From NCBI GenBank assembly GCA_960531495.1, contig OY482846.1, forward strand, positions 31,752,817 through 31,816,816: DNA of 64,000 nt. The letters are read 5' to 3'. The notes beneath the pieces are model-generated. The model had not been told where the DNA came from, ran no database searches, and saw nothing but the letters and a program-made list of their open reading frames with translations. Made by a program: the position numbers and the translations under genes. Shown here one piece after another: positions 42,019 through 64,000 of the stretch. This DNA comes from Zeus faber (Eukaryota > Chordata > Actinopteri > Zeiformes > Zeidae). Positions within the stretch are counted from its first letter, which is position 1; the number at the start of each line of letters is the position of its first letter.

Positions 42019-42173
42019 CTATCGAAAATAATGCCGAAGAACAACGCCCCCTTTTCGCTGGCCAATCAAATGGCTGGAAACGTTTGCCGTCGTCTTCAGG
42101 CGACGGCTCGCCGACATCACGCAACCGGGCTGCCAAGGTATGTCAGCAGAGCTGGAAAACCGGCGGCGGGGTC
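42019..42173 (+). promoter_or_regulatory. Proximal slc19a2 promoter / 5'UTR segment
   Basis: Contains GGCCAATCAAATGGCTGGAA with the CCAAT box at 42062-42066, and TTCAGGCGACG at 42095-42105, aligned with the upstream copy. The CRE position is changed to TGCCGTCG, so this copy has lost the palindrome. A short inverted repeat CCGTCG...CGACGG surrounds the shared TTCAGG. Confidence 0.55.
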
Positions 42174-45100
42174 ATGGCGCCAGAGTTTACAAAAATGTCT
42201 GAGGTCTACCCCACCGTGCTGCTGTGCTTGTATGGATTCTTCTCCAACGTCAGACCCTCTGAGCCGTTTTTAACAGCCTTTTTGATGGGACCGGACAAAA
42301 ACCTGACAGAAACGGAGGTGAGTATCTGGTCGAGGTACTGCTCAGCCTATACTGAACTGTACTAGTGTATTCAAGATTCAAGATTTTTATTTGTCACATA
42401 CATAGACATACTTTCATACATATATGCAGTGAAATGTAATAATAAGACTAGTACTATACTATATTATACTAGTATATTATACTGCTATAGTGTTCTGTAC
42501 TGTATACTGTACTATGCTAGTGTACTATACAATTATACTGTACTGCTATACTATACTATACTAGTATACTATACTATGCTAGTGTACTATACTATATTAT
42601 ACTTTACTGCTATACTTTACTATACTGTACTGCTATAGTGTACTATACTGTAAACTGTACTATGCTAGTGCACTATACTATATTATACTGTACTATAAAG
42701 GTGTACTATATTATACTGTACTATACTGCTGTACTATACTAGTGTACTATATTATACTGTACTATACTAGTGTACTCTACTATATTATACTGCTATACTG
42801 TACTATACTAGTGTACTATACTGCTACACTGTACTATACTAGTGTACTATACTGTACTATAATGCTATACTGTATTATACTATACAGTATTGTAATGTAC
42901 TATTCTATAATAGAACTATAGCTTCAGAGTCGTTGGGTTTTGAGGCAAAACTTTCAAGTAACATAAACAATTAAGAGACTTGCAATGACCTGAAATATCA
43001 GATCTCTCAATCTTAAAGATCCTCTCTTTTTGTATCATCTAGTTATACCTGCTGGTTAGACTTTACCTTAAGTATTCATATAAAAACAATTAAAAAAAAA
43101 GTTGAAATAATGCTCCCGTGTTCTGTTCTCGTGTATTAGAAGGAATTTGGATTGCTTAATGTAATAATCTAGTGTGGAATGCAGGTAGATCCTTAAAAAT
43201 GAGTTGGTAATCCGAAAATAATTGCAGTCTCCATCAAGATATGCAGCTCACTTGAAGTATTAATAAGTAAAAGTGGCACTAGGAATTATAGTCAAGTCGT
43301 TATTCACCAGTTGTTATTTTGCATCTAAATTAAGAATTTTTGGTTTCTTTCAGGTCGTCAATGAAATCTACCCAATATGGACGTACTCGTACCTGGTTTT
43401 ACTCTTTCCTGTCTTTCTGGCCACAGACTACCTCTGCTATAAGCCCGTGCTCATCTTGCAGGCGGCCAGTTTCATAGTCACGTATACCATGCTGGTGAAG
43501 GCCCAGGGCATGCAGGCCATGCAACTCCTGGAGTTCTTCTTCGGCCTGGTCACAGCCACAGAGGTGGCGTACTACTCCTACATCTACAGCGTGGTGGAGC
43601 CCGCCCAGTACCAGCGGGTGACCGGGTACTGCCGCAGCGTGACTCTGCTGGGCTCCGCAGCCGGTTCCCTGACCGGGCAGATCCTCGTCTCCGTGGCCCG
43701 GGTGCCACTGCGCCGCCTCGTCATGCTCACGCTGGGCTCAGCCGCCGTTGCCTCTGCGGTGCCGTGGTTTCTGCCCATGCCCAGCAAGAGCTTGTTTTTC
43801 CACAAGATTCCCAGGGCGCCGGGGAGGACGCTGAGCCAGAACCGCGGACCCCAGCTCTCTGCGGCGGGAGCGGACGACCCTGAGAGCAAAGTACCTCTCA
43901 ACGCTGAGCAGGTCATCGCGGTGAGTGGCATCGCTGTTCGCTGGAACCGGTGGAAGCACTGTGGTAATGAGAGCTCTCTGCCGCTTTCCTCATTGCTCTT
44001 GAGCAATCTCTTTTTCTCTCTGCCGCCCAGCACCATCACCCTCGCAAAAATGTCGACAGCTTGAAATCTTGCTCCATTGCTTTTCAGGAAGTAGTTCTTA
44101 AGCTGCAGGAACAGGTGCTCAAGGTAAGACGCTGAAAGACTGAAGGGAACGAGGGGTTAATTGAACTCTCCTTCTCACGCTGATTCTGGTGTGTCCGACA
44201 GTAGGGGTCGTACGTGTGCAATATTCGAAATTCACCGCCAGTCAAATCAGTCAATCATCTCTTATTTCTTCACCACCACTCGTAGAGTTTGTTAGGAAAC
44301 CAATCAGACCAGTTGAGCAACTTGGGCTGATCTGAGCTCCAACCCTCCACCGAGCGGCTTATTTTACCTCACGCCACTGTTTCAACCTCAAGCCGTCCCT
44401 CTCCTCCACAGGTCCCCAGGGCCAACTGGGCCCCCGGACGGAGTCGCAGCGCCAGCAGGTTGGCACAGGTGCTGGGCATCCTGTGGGAGGACTTCCTCCA
44501 GTGCTACTCGTGCCGCCCCCTGCTGGCCTGGTCGGTGTGGTGGGCCCTCGCCACCTGCGGGTACTTCCAGGTGGTGAACTACACCCAGGCGCTGTGGGAG
44601 AACGTGCGTCCCTCGCAGGACTTTGCCATCTACAACGGCTACGTGGAGACGCTAGCCACACTGCTCGGTGAGTGGGAGAAGTTCAAGATTCAAGATTTTT
44701 ATTTGTCACATACATATACATACTTTCATACATATATGCAGTGAAATGTAATGCAACGCACCCGGTGATAGCACACAATATGTCCTAGGAAAAAAATAAA
44801 AGTAAAAAAATTCCTTTCTAATAGACCGACTAACTGACTCCTTAAACGTAATACAGTAAGTTGAATACTTATAGAATAAGATAAAAATATATAGAATAAA
44901 ATACAATAAAAATAAAATGAAATAGATAGAGGGAATATGCCTATGTATATACGGGTATGTGCATTAAAGTGGCATGTGAATTAAAGCGTCAGGTGAATGT
45001 GAATAGAGTGAGGTAGTGTTTGGGATAATACAGCACAACATACAACAGTACGGCGCAGCAATACGGCATCACGAACAACCCTGAACAGTGACACAGTATG

Positions 45101-47712
45101 CGTTACAGTATGCTACATATAGTACAGTAGGTAGTGGAGCCTATGTGTATGGACCCCTGGTGAGGAGAAGTTCAGCGTTCCCGGTGGGAGGATGACCACG
45201 ATCTATGGAAAGTGTCCCTCGGCCGAGCATGTCTCCGTCTGGTGACCTTGGCAGTCTTCAGCCGGGTGTGTTTCTGTTTCCCCTGACTCAGATTACCAAA
45301 GCAGGCAACCACGCGAAGGTCAAAGCTTATTCAATAAAACGTGTTGAAAAACGGCGTCGCAGACATTAATTAAGGAGGAACGAGCAGTGCTGTGTTGTCT
45401 TACTTACAGATAACTTCTGTAAACAGCACTTCCTTATCTTCTGTGTTATCAGTTGTGAGGAGAATGTTGTGAAAATCTGGAACAGGTTTTTGCTCCGCTT
45501 GTGTTCCACCGTGTCTCACTTTATTAAGTTGGAACAACAAGGCACTGGTTGCCAGGTGCAGTCTACAAAAAAATCTGTCTGCCTTTGCTGAAGCTCCTTG
45601 CTCTGCCTGGTCTAGGGGTTTGTCTATTACGCGAGAGAAAATGATTAAAAGATGGACAGGAACTGTAACGCAGTGTTAAACTAGTTATTTAGGTATAAAC
45701 AATTTCTGTAAAACTAGCCCTGTAAAGCATCGGTTTCCAACCTTGGTGGAACAGGTTTAAAATGGCTGCTTTTCAGAATGTAGCTCTGGTTTTTAATGCA
45801 CTTCGAGAAGATGTGAAAATGCTTTTTCATTTTTTATTATTTTTTTGTTTGTGTTTCTTTGGGACTCTTTGTCGTCCTTCGTCCCCCTCTCACCCGCCCA
45901 GGTGCTCTGGCAGCGTTCGCCGTGGGCTACGTCAGGGTCTCGTGGGCGGCGTGGGGCGAGCTGGCGCTCTGCGTCTTCTCGGCAGTGATGGCGGCGTCCC
46001 TGTTCGTCATGGACGTGGTGCGGAACATCTGGGTTTGCTACAGCTCTTACGTCGTCTTCAGAGCCACGTACATGCTGCTCATCACCATCGCCACGTGAGT
46101 ACGCAGCAGAGAGCGTCTTTTTTTTTTTTTTTTTTTTTTTTTTCTAGAAAGTTTTCCAGGTTCCACCTTCACACTTCAGAGGAAGTTCTGAGTTATTTTT
46201 ATTTTTTTAACCTAAAACTTATTTTTATTTTTTTGATCATTGGGAGTCAAGCTGAGTGATAATCAGGTGCGATTTCCCCCCTTGTACTGCATCGTACTAT
46301 TCTCTCAATACTATTTTTTGATTCAAAATAACTCTTGATTCCTATTACACAGGTTGTTTCCCAATGATTCAAAAAAAATAAAAATAAAAGAGGTTGAGGT
46401 TAAAAAAAAACAAGCTTCCCTTTAAAGGAATAGTTTGGATTTCCTGGCATTGATCCCTGTTTTAGTAAGTGTACGTATGTTTGTACGTAGGTTCAAACCT
46501 TTTCTCCAAACTGAATGTGCAGCTCCATCGGGAGTTCAATGCAAGTCATTGGGAACAAATCCACAATCTGTGGATTCAGAGCAAAAACTCACTCCACATG
46601 ACAAGCAAAGCGACATGACGCCACAGCTAATTCGACTTTAGAAATCCACTGTTTGCGGACGACATTTTCATTGCCGTGCTGTTAGTGGTGTCACACCTAA
46701 ATGTGTGACCTGGCCAGATTGTTATTTGCAGAGTTGTAGATTTGTCCCCCATTACTTGCACTGAACTCCTGATGGCAGTATGGAGCCGCATGTCCAGTAT
46801 GGAGAGAAGGCTGGACTTTAATGTAACTAACCTATACTGTATACAACATGATGAGTGAGTATAAAACACAAATACTTATAAAAATGCAAACTACTCCTTT
46901 AATGGAAATAGGGGTATTTTTTTATCCCACCGCTGCGTCTGAAAAAGTCAGATTGCGTTACCTGGGAGCTCTGTTTTTATATTTCCTCATGTCCGTGTTG
47001 AATAAGTGTGTGATTTCACAGGCTGCGGTGTCTCACGACCGGTGATGGATAAATAAGTAAAGTGTTATCCCCGACCCCCCCACTGCCCTCTCAGATATCA
47101 GATCGCCGCCAGCCTGAGCATGCAGCGCTACGCCCTGGTGTTTGGGGTCAACACGTTTGTGGCCTTGCTCCTCCAGTCTCTGCTCACCCTGGTGGTGGTG
47201 GACTCAGCTGGCCTTGGACTTGACATCTTCCCACAGGTACACAGCAGAGGAACAAAATGGTCCTCAATTTATAATCTTTTTTTGGGGGGGGGGGGCTAAT
47301 CCTACAGCTCAGTGGTGCTGTCGTGTCGTCTCATGTTAACATGGTCGATTCTGTCCAGCTGTAATCAGTCACCCACGACAAACAAATCATCCGTCCTTTG
47401 CAAGTAAGAGTAGTCAATGAACTGCATTAGTAAGTCACCTTAATATTGTATAGTCATTTATATTGACAGATTTTCTTTAATTTGCTTGAACTTAAATATA
47501 TTTTTGGCATAGTTGAAGTTCTAAACGTCTTTCCCGTCTCTCCTTTGTAGTTTCTCATCTACGGCAGTTATTTTGCTGCCATCACCGCCGTCTTCCTCCT
47601 AGCGGCGCTGTACAAGCTGGCCACCAGGCGGCGCTGCAAGGCACCGGGGGGCAGCGGCGGGGCGACGGCTTCAGACTCGTCTCTGGACGGAGAACTGTTC
47701 CCTGCTCAGTGA
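42174..47712 (+). CDS. slc19a2: Thiamine transporter 1 (SLC19A2)
   Basis: SLC19A2 is a plasma-membrane, high-affinity thiamine carrier of the reduced folate carrier family (MFS fold, about 12 membrane segments). Exons: 42174-42317, 43354-43920, 44088-44123, 44412-44667, 45902-46094, 47095-47236 and 47551-47712. These total 1500 bases, or 499 residues (human 497), with all phases closing and GT-AG ends. Visible parts are a short cytosolic N-terminus, RPSEPF (27-32), a glycosylation site N43-[22 protein letters not shown], the central loop (ESKVPLN), [11 protein letters not shown] and [20 protein letters not shown]. The words FLATDY, ESKVPLN and [14 protein letters not shown] fit SLC19A2 better than SLC19A3 or SLC19A1. 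The third coding exon is only 36 bases and adds [12 protein letters not shown] to the cytosolic loop; skipping it would keep the frame. The gene converges with dcaf6. Confidence 0.94.
42371..42437 (+). repeat. Dispersed repeat ('gattcaagatttttatttgt'), copy 1
   Basis: Nearly identical to 44683-44755, with CACATACATA and 'ttcatacatatatgcagtga'. Both copies lie in slc19a2 introns. Confidence 0.75.
42443..42905. repeat. Degenerate TACTATAC-type tandem repeat
   Basis: About 460 bases built from TACTATACT, TATTATACTG and CTAGTGTACTATA words. The array is purely A/C/G/T-poor and strand-palindromic in parts (CTAG, GTAC, TATA). It lies in slc19a2 intron 1. Confidence 0.9.
44683..45250 (+). repeat. 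Dispersed repeat, copy 2 with longer body
   Basis: Starts with the same sequence as 42371-42437 and runs on through 'cacccggtgatagcacacaa' and A-rich sequence. It lies in slc19a2 intron 4. The right end is uncertain. Confidence 0.5.
46422..46902. mobile_element. TTAA-flanked MITE (piggyBac-like)
   Basis: The left end TTAAAGGAATAGTTTGGAT and the reversed right end TTAAAGGAGTAGTTTGCAT are inverted repeats beginning with TTAA, the piggyBac target site. The element is about 480 bases and has no transposase, so it would be non-autonomous. It lies in slc19a2 intron 5. Confidence 0.6.
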
Positions 47713-48070
47713 CTGGGTTCAAATCGCGCGGGGGGAAAAAAAAATAATAATAAAAAACCCCATAAACCAAGCGTGAACGATCTCCCACTTCCACAAAAGA
47801 CCACGCGGCCCTGCCGACGCACTCGGGGCCTGGCGGCATCGGCGTCCCGGGGCTGCGGGAGTGGAGCATCCCGGGAGACGGTTCCTCCGATTGCCGCCAT
47901 GCCCGGCGAGTGCCTTGCAACGCCAAAATTCTCCGTTCAGAGTCACCGTCTCCGCCTCGCACTGCGGTCACCAAGCGCACGACGGCCTGGACGGATCAAC
48001 CGTCTTCCGCAACCTCACGGAGCACACCGCTCTCCGGCTGAAATGCGGGTCACACCGCAGCACTCGTTGT
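47713..48070 (+). other. Probable slc19a2 3'UTR
   Basis: Follows the stop codon. It is GC-rich, with no clear AATAAA. The open frames on both strands have no recognised domain. Confidence 0.35.
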
Positions 48071-48354
48071 GCCGCAGCGCTTGTTTAAAGGCGCCATCAG
48101 TAATATCGGACAATCGCTGACAATTTGCTCCCCCTAAAGGAAGGGGTAGAAACGACGAGCTTCTTAAGGCCGCTTCATAGGTCTGTGTTGAACGGCCGCT
48201 GTAGGAACGCCGTCGGTCGACTAGGTCATCGGCGTCGCTTCCACCACCTTCCACGTCGGGGCAGGGCAAGACCGCAAGAGCTGTGATCGGTCCGCTTTCC
48301 CCCGCCACATATTTCCAGTGTTTCCGGTTCATCTCGGTAAAAGTGAAAAACAAA

Positions 48355-48561
48355 ATGGAGCAGAACCAAGAGAGCCCCGGCCCCGAGGAGGTTTTCGAAA
48401 AACACGTCAAATTATGCGACGCGTCGTCCTCTAATTATCAAGGCCAACAAATGACACTCAAATCGTGGCGTGAAACACCCGACGCCGCGCCGGTCGCCGG
48501 TCGCTTCACGTTCGCACATCCTTGGTCAAACTCAAATGAAACCAGTTTGGGGATTAGATAA
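48355..48561 (+). mobile_element. MADF-domain fragment of a Harbinger-like element
   Basis: The frame from ATG 48355 (MEQNQESPGPEEVFEKHVKL) continues with CDASSSNYQGQQMTLKSWRE. This fits the MADF fold (a Myb-like DNA-binding domain) of PIF/Harbinger accessory proteins, a common source of such frames in fish genomes. GCGG-rich flanks at 48070-48350 may be the element's 5' part. No nuclease gene was seen, and the piece is read as a relic. A small host gene with an MADF domain is the alternative. Confidence 0.4.
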
Positions 48562-48750
48562 GATAAGGAGAGTCATTCAGGGGGTGGGAGTCATTTCCTC
48601 CGGAACAGAGTCTGGACTGTTTGGAGAGCTTGAAATCTCAGCAGACGCCGAGGTGACCGTGGACCGGCCGGCACTGATCAACATTGACAAACCCACTCTG
48701 ACATTTCAAGGTCAGTTTTCTGCAACGCACAAATAAAAAATTACCAATTT

Positions 48751-48781
<31 letters not shown>

Positions 48782-50106
48782 CCCAGTGTGTACTCAGCCT
48801 GTTGCGAGGCATGTTTGCGACGTGAAAGAGTCGCACATTGCAATATTTTGCCATCACGCTATTATTTCTTCTGTCATTACTTGAACTTGCTGCTTTATGA
48901 TTTAATATTAGAAAGGTGCTTTGTAAGCACTTAATCGCGCGCAATTCAACACTTATAATTCCATTGTCAAAGCTGATCAATATTTTTAAATGATCACTGA
49001 AATTAGTATAAGTGAATAAGTGCCTGGAACTACTGTTACACATAAAGCTGTAGACCTACTTGTTATGCAAAGAAAAAAAAAAAGAATACTCCAAGTCAAT
49101 CAAATAGTTGTAAAGAAATAATTTTTGTCTAAACCAGGGGTATTACTCATTTTCGGTTGGAACCAGGACTGGTCCAAATGATAATATACTTGGTTTTAAT
49201 TTATTTTTTTTTCTTTTCCACAAACCATTGGACCCCTCTGCGGGGCCCACTCTGTCACTGATCTAAATGATGGTAAAACCAAAAGTATTAGTAACTGAAC
49301 ATAACCTCCTCAGTAGTACTAGTGAATGTGTGGTGAATATAACGGCTTCTTCTAAAACTTCAAGAAATTGCTTTTAAAATTTATTTACATTATATTTTTA
49401 TATATTATGGTAGTTCTCACACTGTGCTAACATTCTAGGCTTTATTTAAAATGATCAAATTGAAAGTGAGTGCATTAACTTTCATAAAACCAAGAAGAGC
49501 AGCTAGATATTGTTGAATATGGTATGGAAAATGGTTGAACTGTAGTGTCGGTCTGGGTCTGTTGCTGCGCAGTGGACATTGACATCATGTGTTTCTTAAT
49601 TTTTTATCTTAGGATTCGTTTTTATCTACAATAAATACAAAAAACATGTTAAGGTAATTCCATTGTACTTTTCACTTGCAATTTCATTACAAAACAAATT
49701 GTCGCGTTTCTTCCACTTGTGTATGGCTATTTTCTTTAAATCTGAAGATATCTATTTTTTTTAGGTCAGTGAATAATATACAATTAAAGATACTATGCTT
49801 CACACATTCATCCGATGTGAGCTCTCTTTTTTTTTTTTTAAACAAACAAATCGGAACGGACAATGGGGTGTCTGACTCCGTTTGGAATTGGACCCTCGTG
49901 CTCACAGCGTCATTATAAGAACGGGAGGAAATGGAACTACAATGTTGTTGCGCATCTACGACGTCATTACAGAAGCTGTTTGAGATGGATATTTGTATTT
50001 TGACGTGTTTTAGACGTGTACTGCCAGTACACCACAATAATAAATATTCAGAGAAAAAAAAATTAAGAAAAATGTGCCTTTTCTCATATTCAACAACCAT
50101 CTCATG
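48562..50106. other. Intergenic DNA, no gene seen
   Basis: AT-rich sequence with a T28-type run at 48752-48781. No recognised coding segment. Confidence 0.5.
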
Positions 50107-50790
50107 TAGGGGTGCAACGGATCACAAAACTCGCGGTTCGGATTGGATCATTTTTCGGATCAGCAAAAAAAAAAAAAAGAGGTGACAAATAAAAGTTTGC
50201 TTTCTATTTATTCTGTAAAACACTTAAAGTAAGGAACGTTTGCCCATAGTCTTAAATGAAAACAACATTCAAGACGTCCAATGTTTAAATAAAATCTTAA
50301 AATATTCAATACTCAATTGTTAAATTAAAGTGCAATATGAGGCACGCATGATATGGTAGTGAATGGAAAAAATGTGATTATATGAATTTAATTCCAATAA
50401 GTAACCAGTATTGTGATCAATTTCCCGTGTTTATAACAAACTCAATTGCATGAAAATCGGTTCAGAATTAAGCGGGTCACAGCCGATTTTGTGGAGAAGT
50501 CTGCATCTCTCCGATAAACATTGTATTTGTTAACTAGCGGCTCTTGACCGCTCCAACATGGCGGACGCGCACACGCACAGCGGCAACACACAGCAGCTCA
50601 TTCACGACATGTCGTAAAGTAGCAGCAACACAGCGCAACGCATCGTAAAGCAATCGTTGCGCTTCAGAGTTAGAAAAAAACAAAAGTATTTCACTATGAT
50701 GGTTAAAATTTTCAATGAATCCGCGGATCGCATGCGAGCCTGAACCATGGCGGGCGATCCATACGGATCAACTACGTTCCGTTAAACCAC
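50107..50790. mobile_element. hAT-like non-autonomous repeat
   Basis: The left end TAGGGGTGCAACGGATCACA, with CGGTTCGGATTGGATC, is typical of a hAT-derived fish repeat. The right part has ATCCGCGGATCGCATGCGAG and GATCCATACGGATC. No transposase is present. Borders are approximate. Confidence 0.55.
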
Positions 50791-52444
50791 TCATTTCAAG
50801 GCATCTTCTGGAAAACTCAAAACCAAAAGCATTAATAATAAATGAACAGACATGCCAGGCACTTACAAAACCAATGCATATGAAAAAGGTCAAACAAACG
50901 TATGTGTACACTATTCTACCAAAAATAAGCGATTGAGAGGATCATTCCCGCATTCAGTGTCTTGAGAATTTGAATATTGTTGCAATATATCTTCCAATTA
51001 CTAGTTGCCGCAGTGAGCCTCGTGTTAAGGAGCAGCATCCATCACTCATTTTTTGGCATTTACGCACAACTGACATATAGTGCCAACGCAGCGGGTTATC
51101 ACAAATATGTTTGAGACGACCTAAAGGTAGTTTGGTTTGTTTTGGCTATTTGGGTTTGAGAAGCCCTCTGCCAACAACGGGTGCCATAGAAGTCCCAATG
51201 AAAACGAGTGGGGGACCGTTGCGTGGCTAACTTGGCGGATGTATGGCTGGGGACTCGCGGACGTGAAGTGTCAAATTTGATGCGATTTGGGCACGACACG
51301 TATAATATTAATAAACTTTCAATAAACAGTGAACAGCGGGGGGGCGGGGCTTCAGGGCTCTGCCACTCAGTCGCACAAGTGTCTTCCCCGGCTTTAACCA
51401 ATGGCTCATCTTCCATTGTGGAACACAGGACTGAATCGTTGACGTTTTGTTAAACTGGGCCATTAAAATGTCTTACAAAGCCTTACATTTTGAACCGGCA
51501 TGCACTAGTCCTCAATAGTTTTGCAAGACGCATTCAATCCCCGATTGAAATGTTGAACAACCGTCATGTGTTTCCGATGGTTTGACTCCAGCGATTCAGA
51601 GGGATGACGGAGAATGACTAAAAAAAATATGAAAAGGACCTGCGATTAGAGCGACTTCATCAAAGTGCTGTAAACTGAGTTTAAAGAGGTAATCCGTAAG
51701 ATTAATTTCCCATATCTGATACTTCTCTACTTTTTTTTTTTTTTGCTGGCACATTTTCAGAGACATCCATTCAATGTATATGCATGTCCTCCTCTGTTTG
51801 GTGATTCTATTATGGGTGGGCGGGGTTCCACCATCCCTGGCAAGAATACGAAGATTGGAAACGCGTAAGAAGTGAAGGGCGGTCGCCCGTGAATTTGATA
51901 AAACAATGTCGTTGTTTTTTGTTGATGTAGGTGAACAAACAGCATCCTCAGATGAAAAAAAATAAATAAATAAAAAAACAACCAAAAAAAGCCAAAACAT
52001 GATGCAGTTTCAAATGGAATTCTGGGACCGGCCGTGTCATCCGCCCAACACGGATGATTTGATGGATTGCCGCTTTCGACCAAAACTGACCCCGAGTCGA
52101 CTCTGCCTTGTGTTTTCGTGGATATCTTTCGGCCGGGGCCCTGTGATCTTATCATCTATTTTGTTCGGCGGAGCCCACGTGAGCTCAAGTTTTTTTTTGC
52201 TTTCCTGAGGAACTGGCACAGACATTTTGACCCCCAACCTAGACTGCTTCCCGTGGATCGCGGTAACACGGTTCCTCCCGGGGGCCAAGGCTCTATCCGG
52301 TCAAAACAACGTCCAGAACGGGCTTGATGCGTCTCGCACTCGCACTGCCTCAGCAACCCGGAGGGGAAACCCGCTGCCAGTCCCAGGCATCGCCAAAAGA
52401 AAATAAAATTAAATAAAATTTGTCATGATGGATTTGGAGTGCGA
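50791..52444. other. Intergenic DNA, including probable dcaf6 3'UTR
   Basis: No gene is recognised. The part next to 52445 should be dcaf6 3'UTR on the minus strand, but no close AATAAA was found on that strand. The rest is mixed repeat-like sequence. Confidence 0.4.
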
Positions 52445-63772
<11,328 letters not shown>

Positions 63773-64000
63773 CTGGGAAGAGTCCCGAAACAACGACAAC
63801 ATGGAGCACCAGGAGACAGTCGGTGGGGATCAGGATGGTTCACATGGCTGAAGGCATATAAATGGACGTAACGTCTTTGATGTCACCCATTGGTTCCTGA
63901 GGAAACCATTCGAGGCCTCAAGTTTAGGTTTACACTAGCCACCATCTTGACAGGAAACAAAGCCCCCCCCCGAACGTTCTGAATTTGGGCAAGGGGGGGC

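Noticed and set aside
42443-42905. CRISPR-like array
   Set aside because: The units are short, degenerate and without spacers, and the host is a vertebrate. It is a simple-sequence array.
42174-47712. Assignment of the transporter to SLC19A3 or SLC19A1
   Set aside because: The conserved words [24 protein letters not shown] and [14 protein letters not shown] agree with SLC19A2 as I remember it, and the linkage to DCAF6 supports it.

Overview
The window is nuclear DNA of a bony fish, almost certainly a teleost. The evidence is five vertebrate genes with GT-AG introns, very many long CA/GT, GA and AT microsatellites, and a dense population of Tc1/mariner, hAT-like, piggyBac-like and Harbinger-like relics. 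I saw no prokaryotic gene organisation, CRISPR array, rRNA or convincing tRNA gene.

Layout. 1-8.0 kb: intergenic, with microsatellites, a hAT-like relic, a 1.5-kb Tc1-like element (4286-5785) and a second Tc1-like copy (6171-7365). 8362-8943 (+): ARL4C-type small GTPase, single coding exon. 9-22 kb: gene-poor, with dispersed repeats, a possible non-autonomous LTR element (15925-16893) and one CpG-containing promoter-like patch near 11.6 kb. 22286-28605 (+): ccdc80, seven coding exons, carrying one apparent 1-nt frameshift in exon 5. 29650-39534 (+): atg3, twelve exons encoding 314 residues, with a GC-AG first intron and a U12-type last intron. 42174-47712 (+): slc19a2, the thiamine transporter, seven coding exons, preceded by a tandemly duplicated promoter segment. 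52445-63772 and beyond (-): the 3' two thirds or so of dcaf6 (ten exons, 440 C-terminal residues); its 5' exons lie beyond the right edge.

The genes do not form one pathway: ARL4C (membrane and actin signalling), CCDC80 (extracellular matrix), ATG3 (autophagy conjugation enzyme), SLC19A2 (vitamin uptake) and DCAF6 (CUL4-DDB1 substrate receptor). From general knowledge of the human map, CCDC80 and ATG3 are close neighbours on chromosome 3q13, SLC19A2 and DCAF6 lie in 1q24 and ARL4C lies in 2q37. The window therefore joins three ancestral vertebrate linkage pieces. I found no undescribed multi-gene system. The best observations are the splice-site classes in atg3, the frameshift in ccdc80, the duplicated slc19a2 promoter and a CLEAR-like E-box ahead of atg3.

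Exon borders were set by hand from splice consensus, reading-frame phase and remembered homologues. All introns in atg3, slc19a2 and dcaf6 close in phase, and ccdc80 does so except for the one frameshift.
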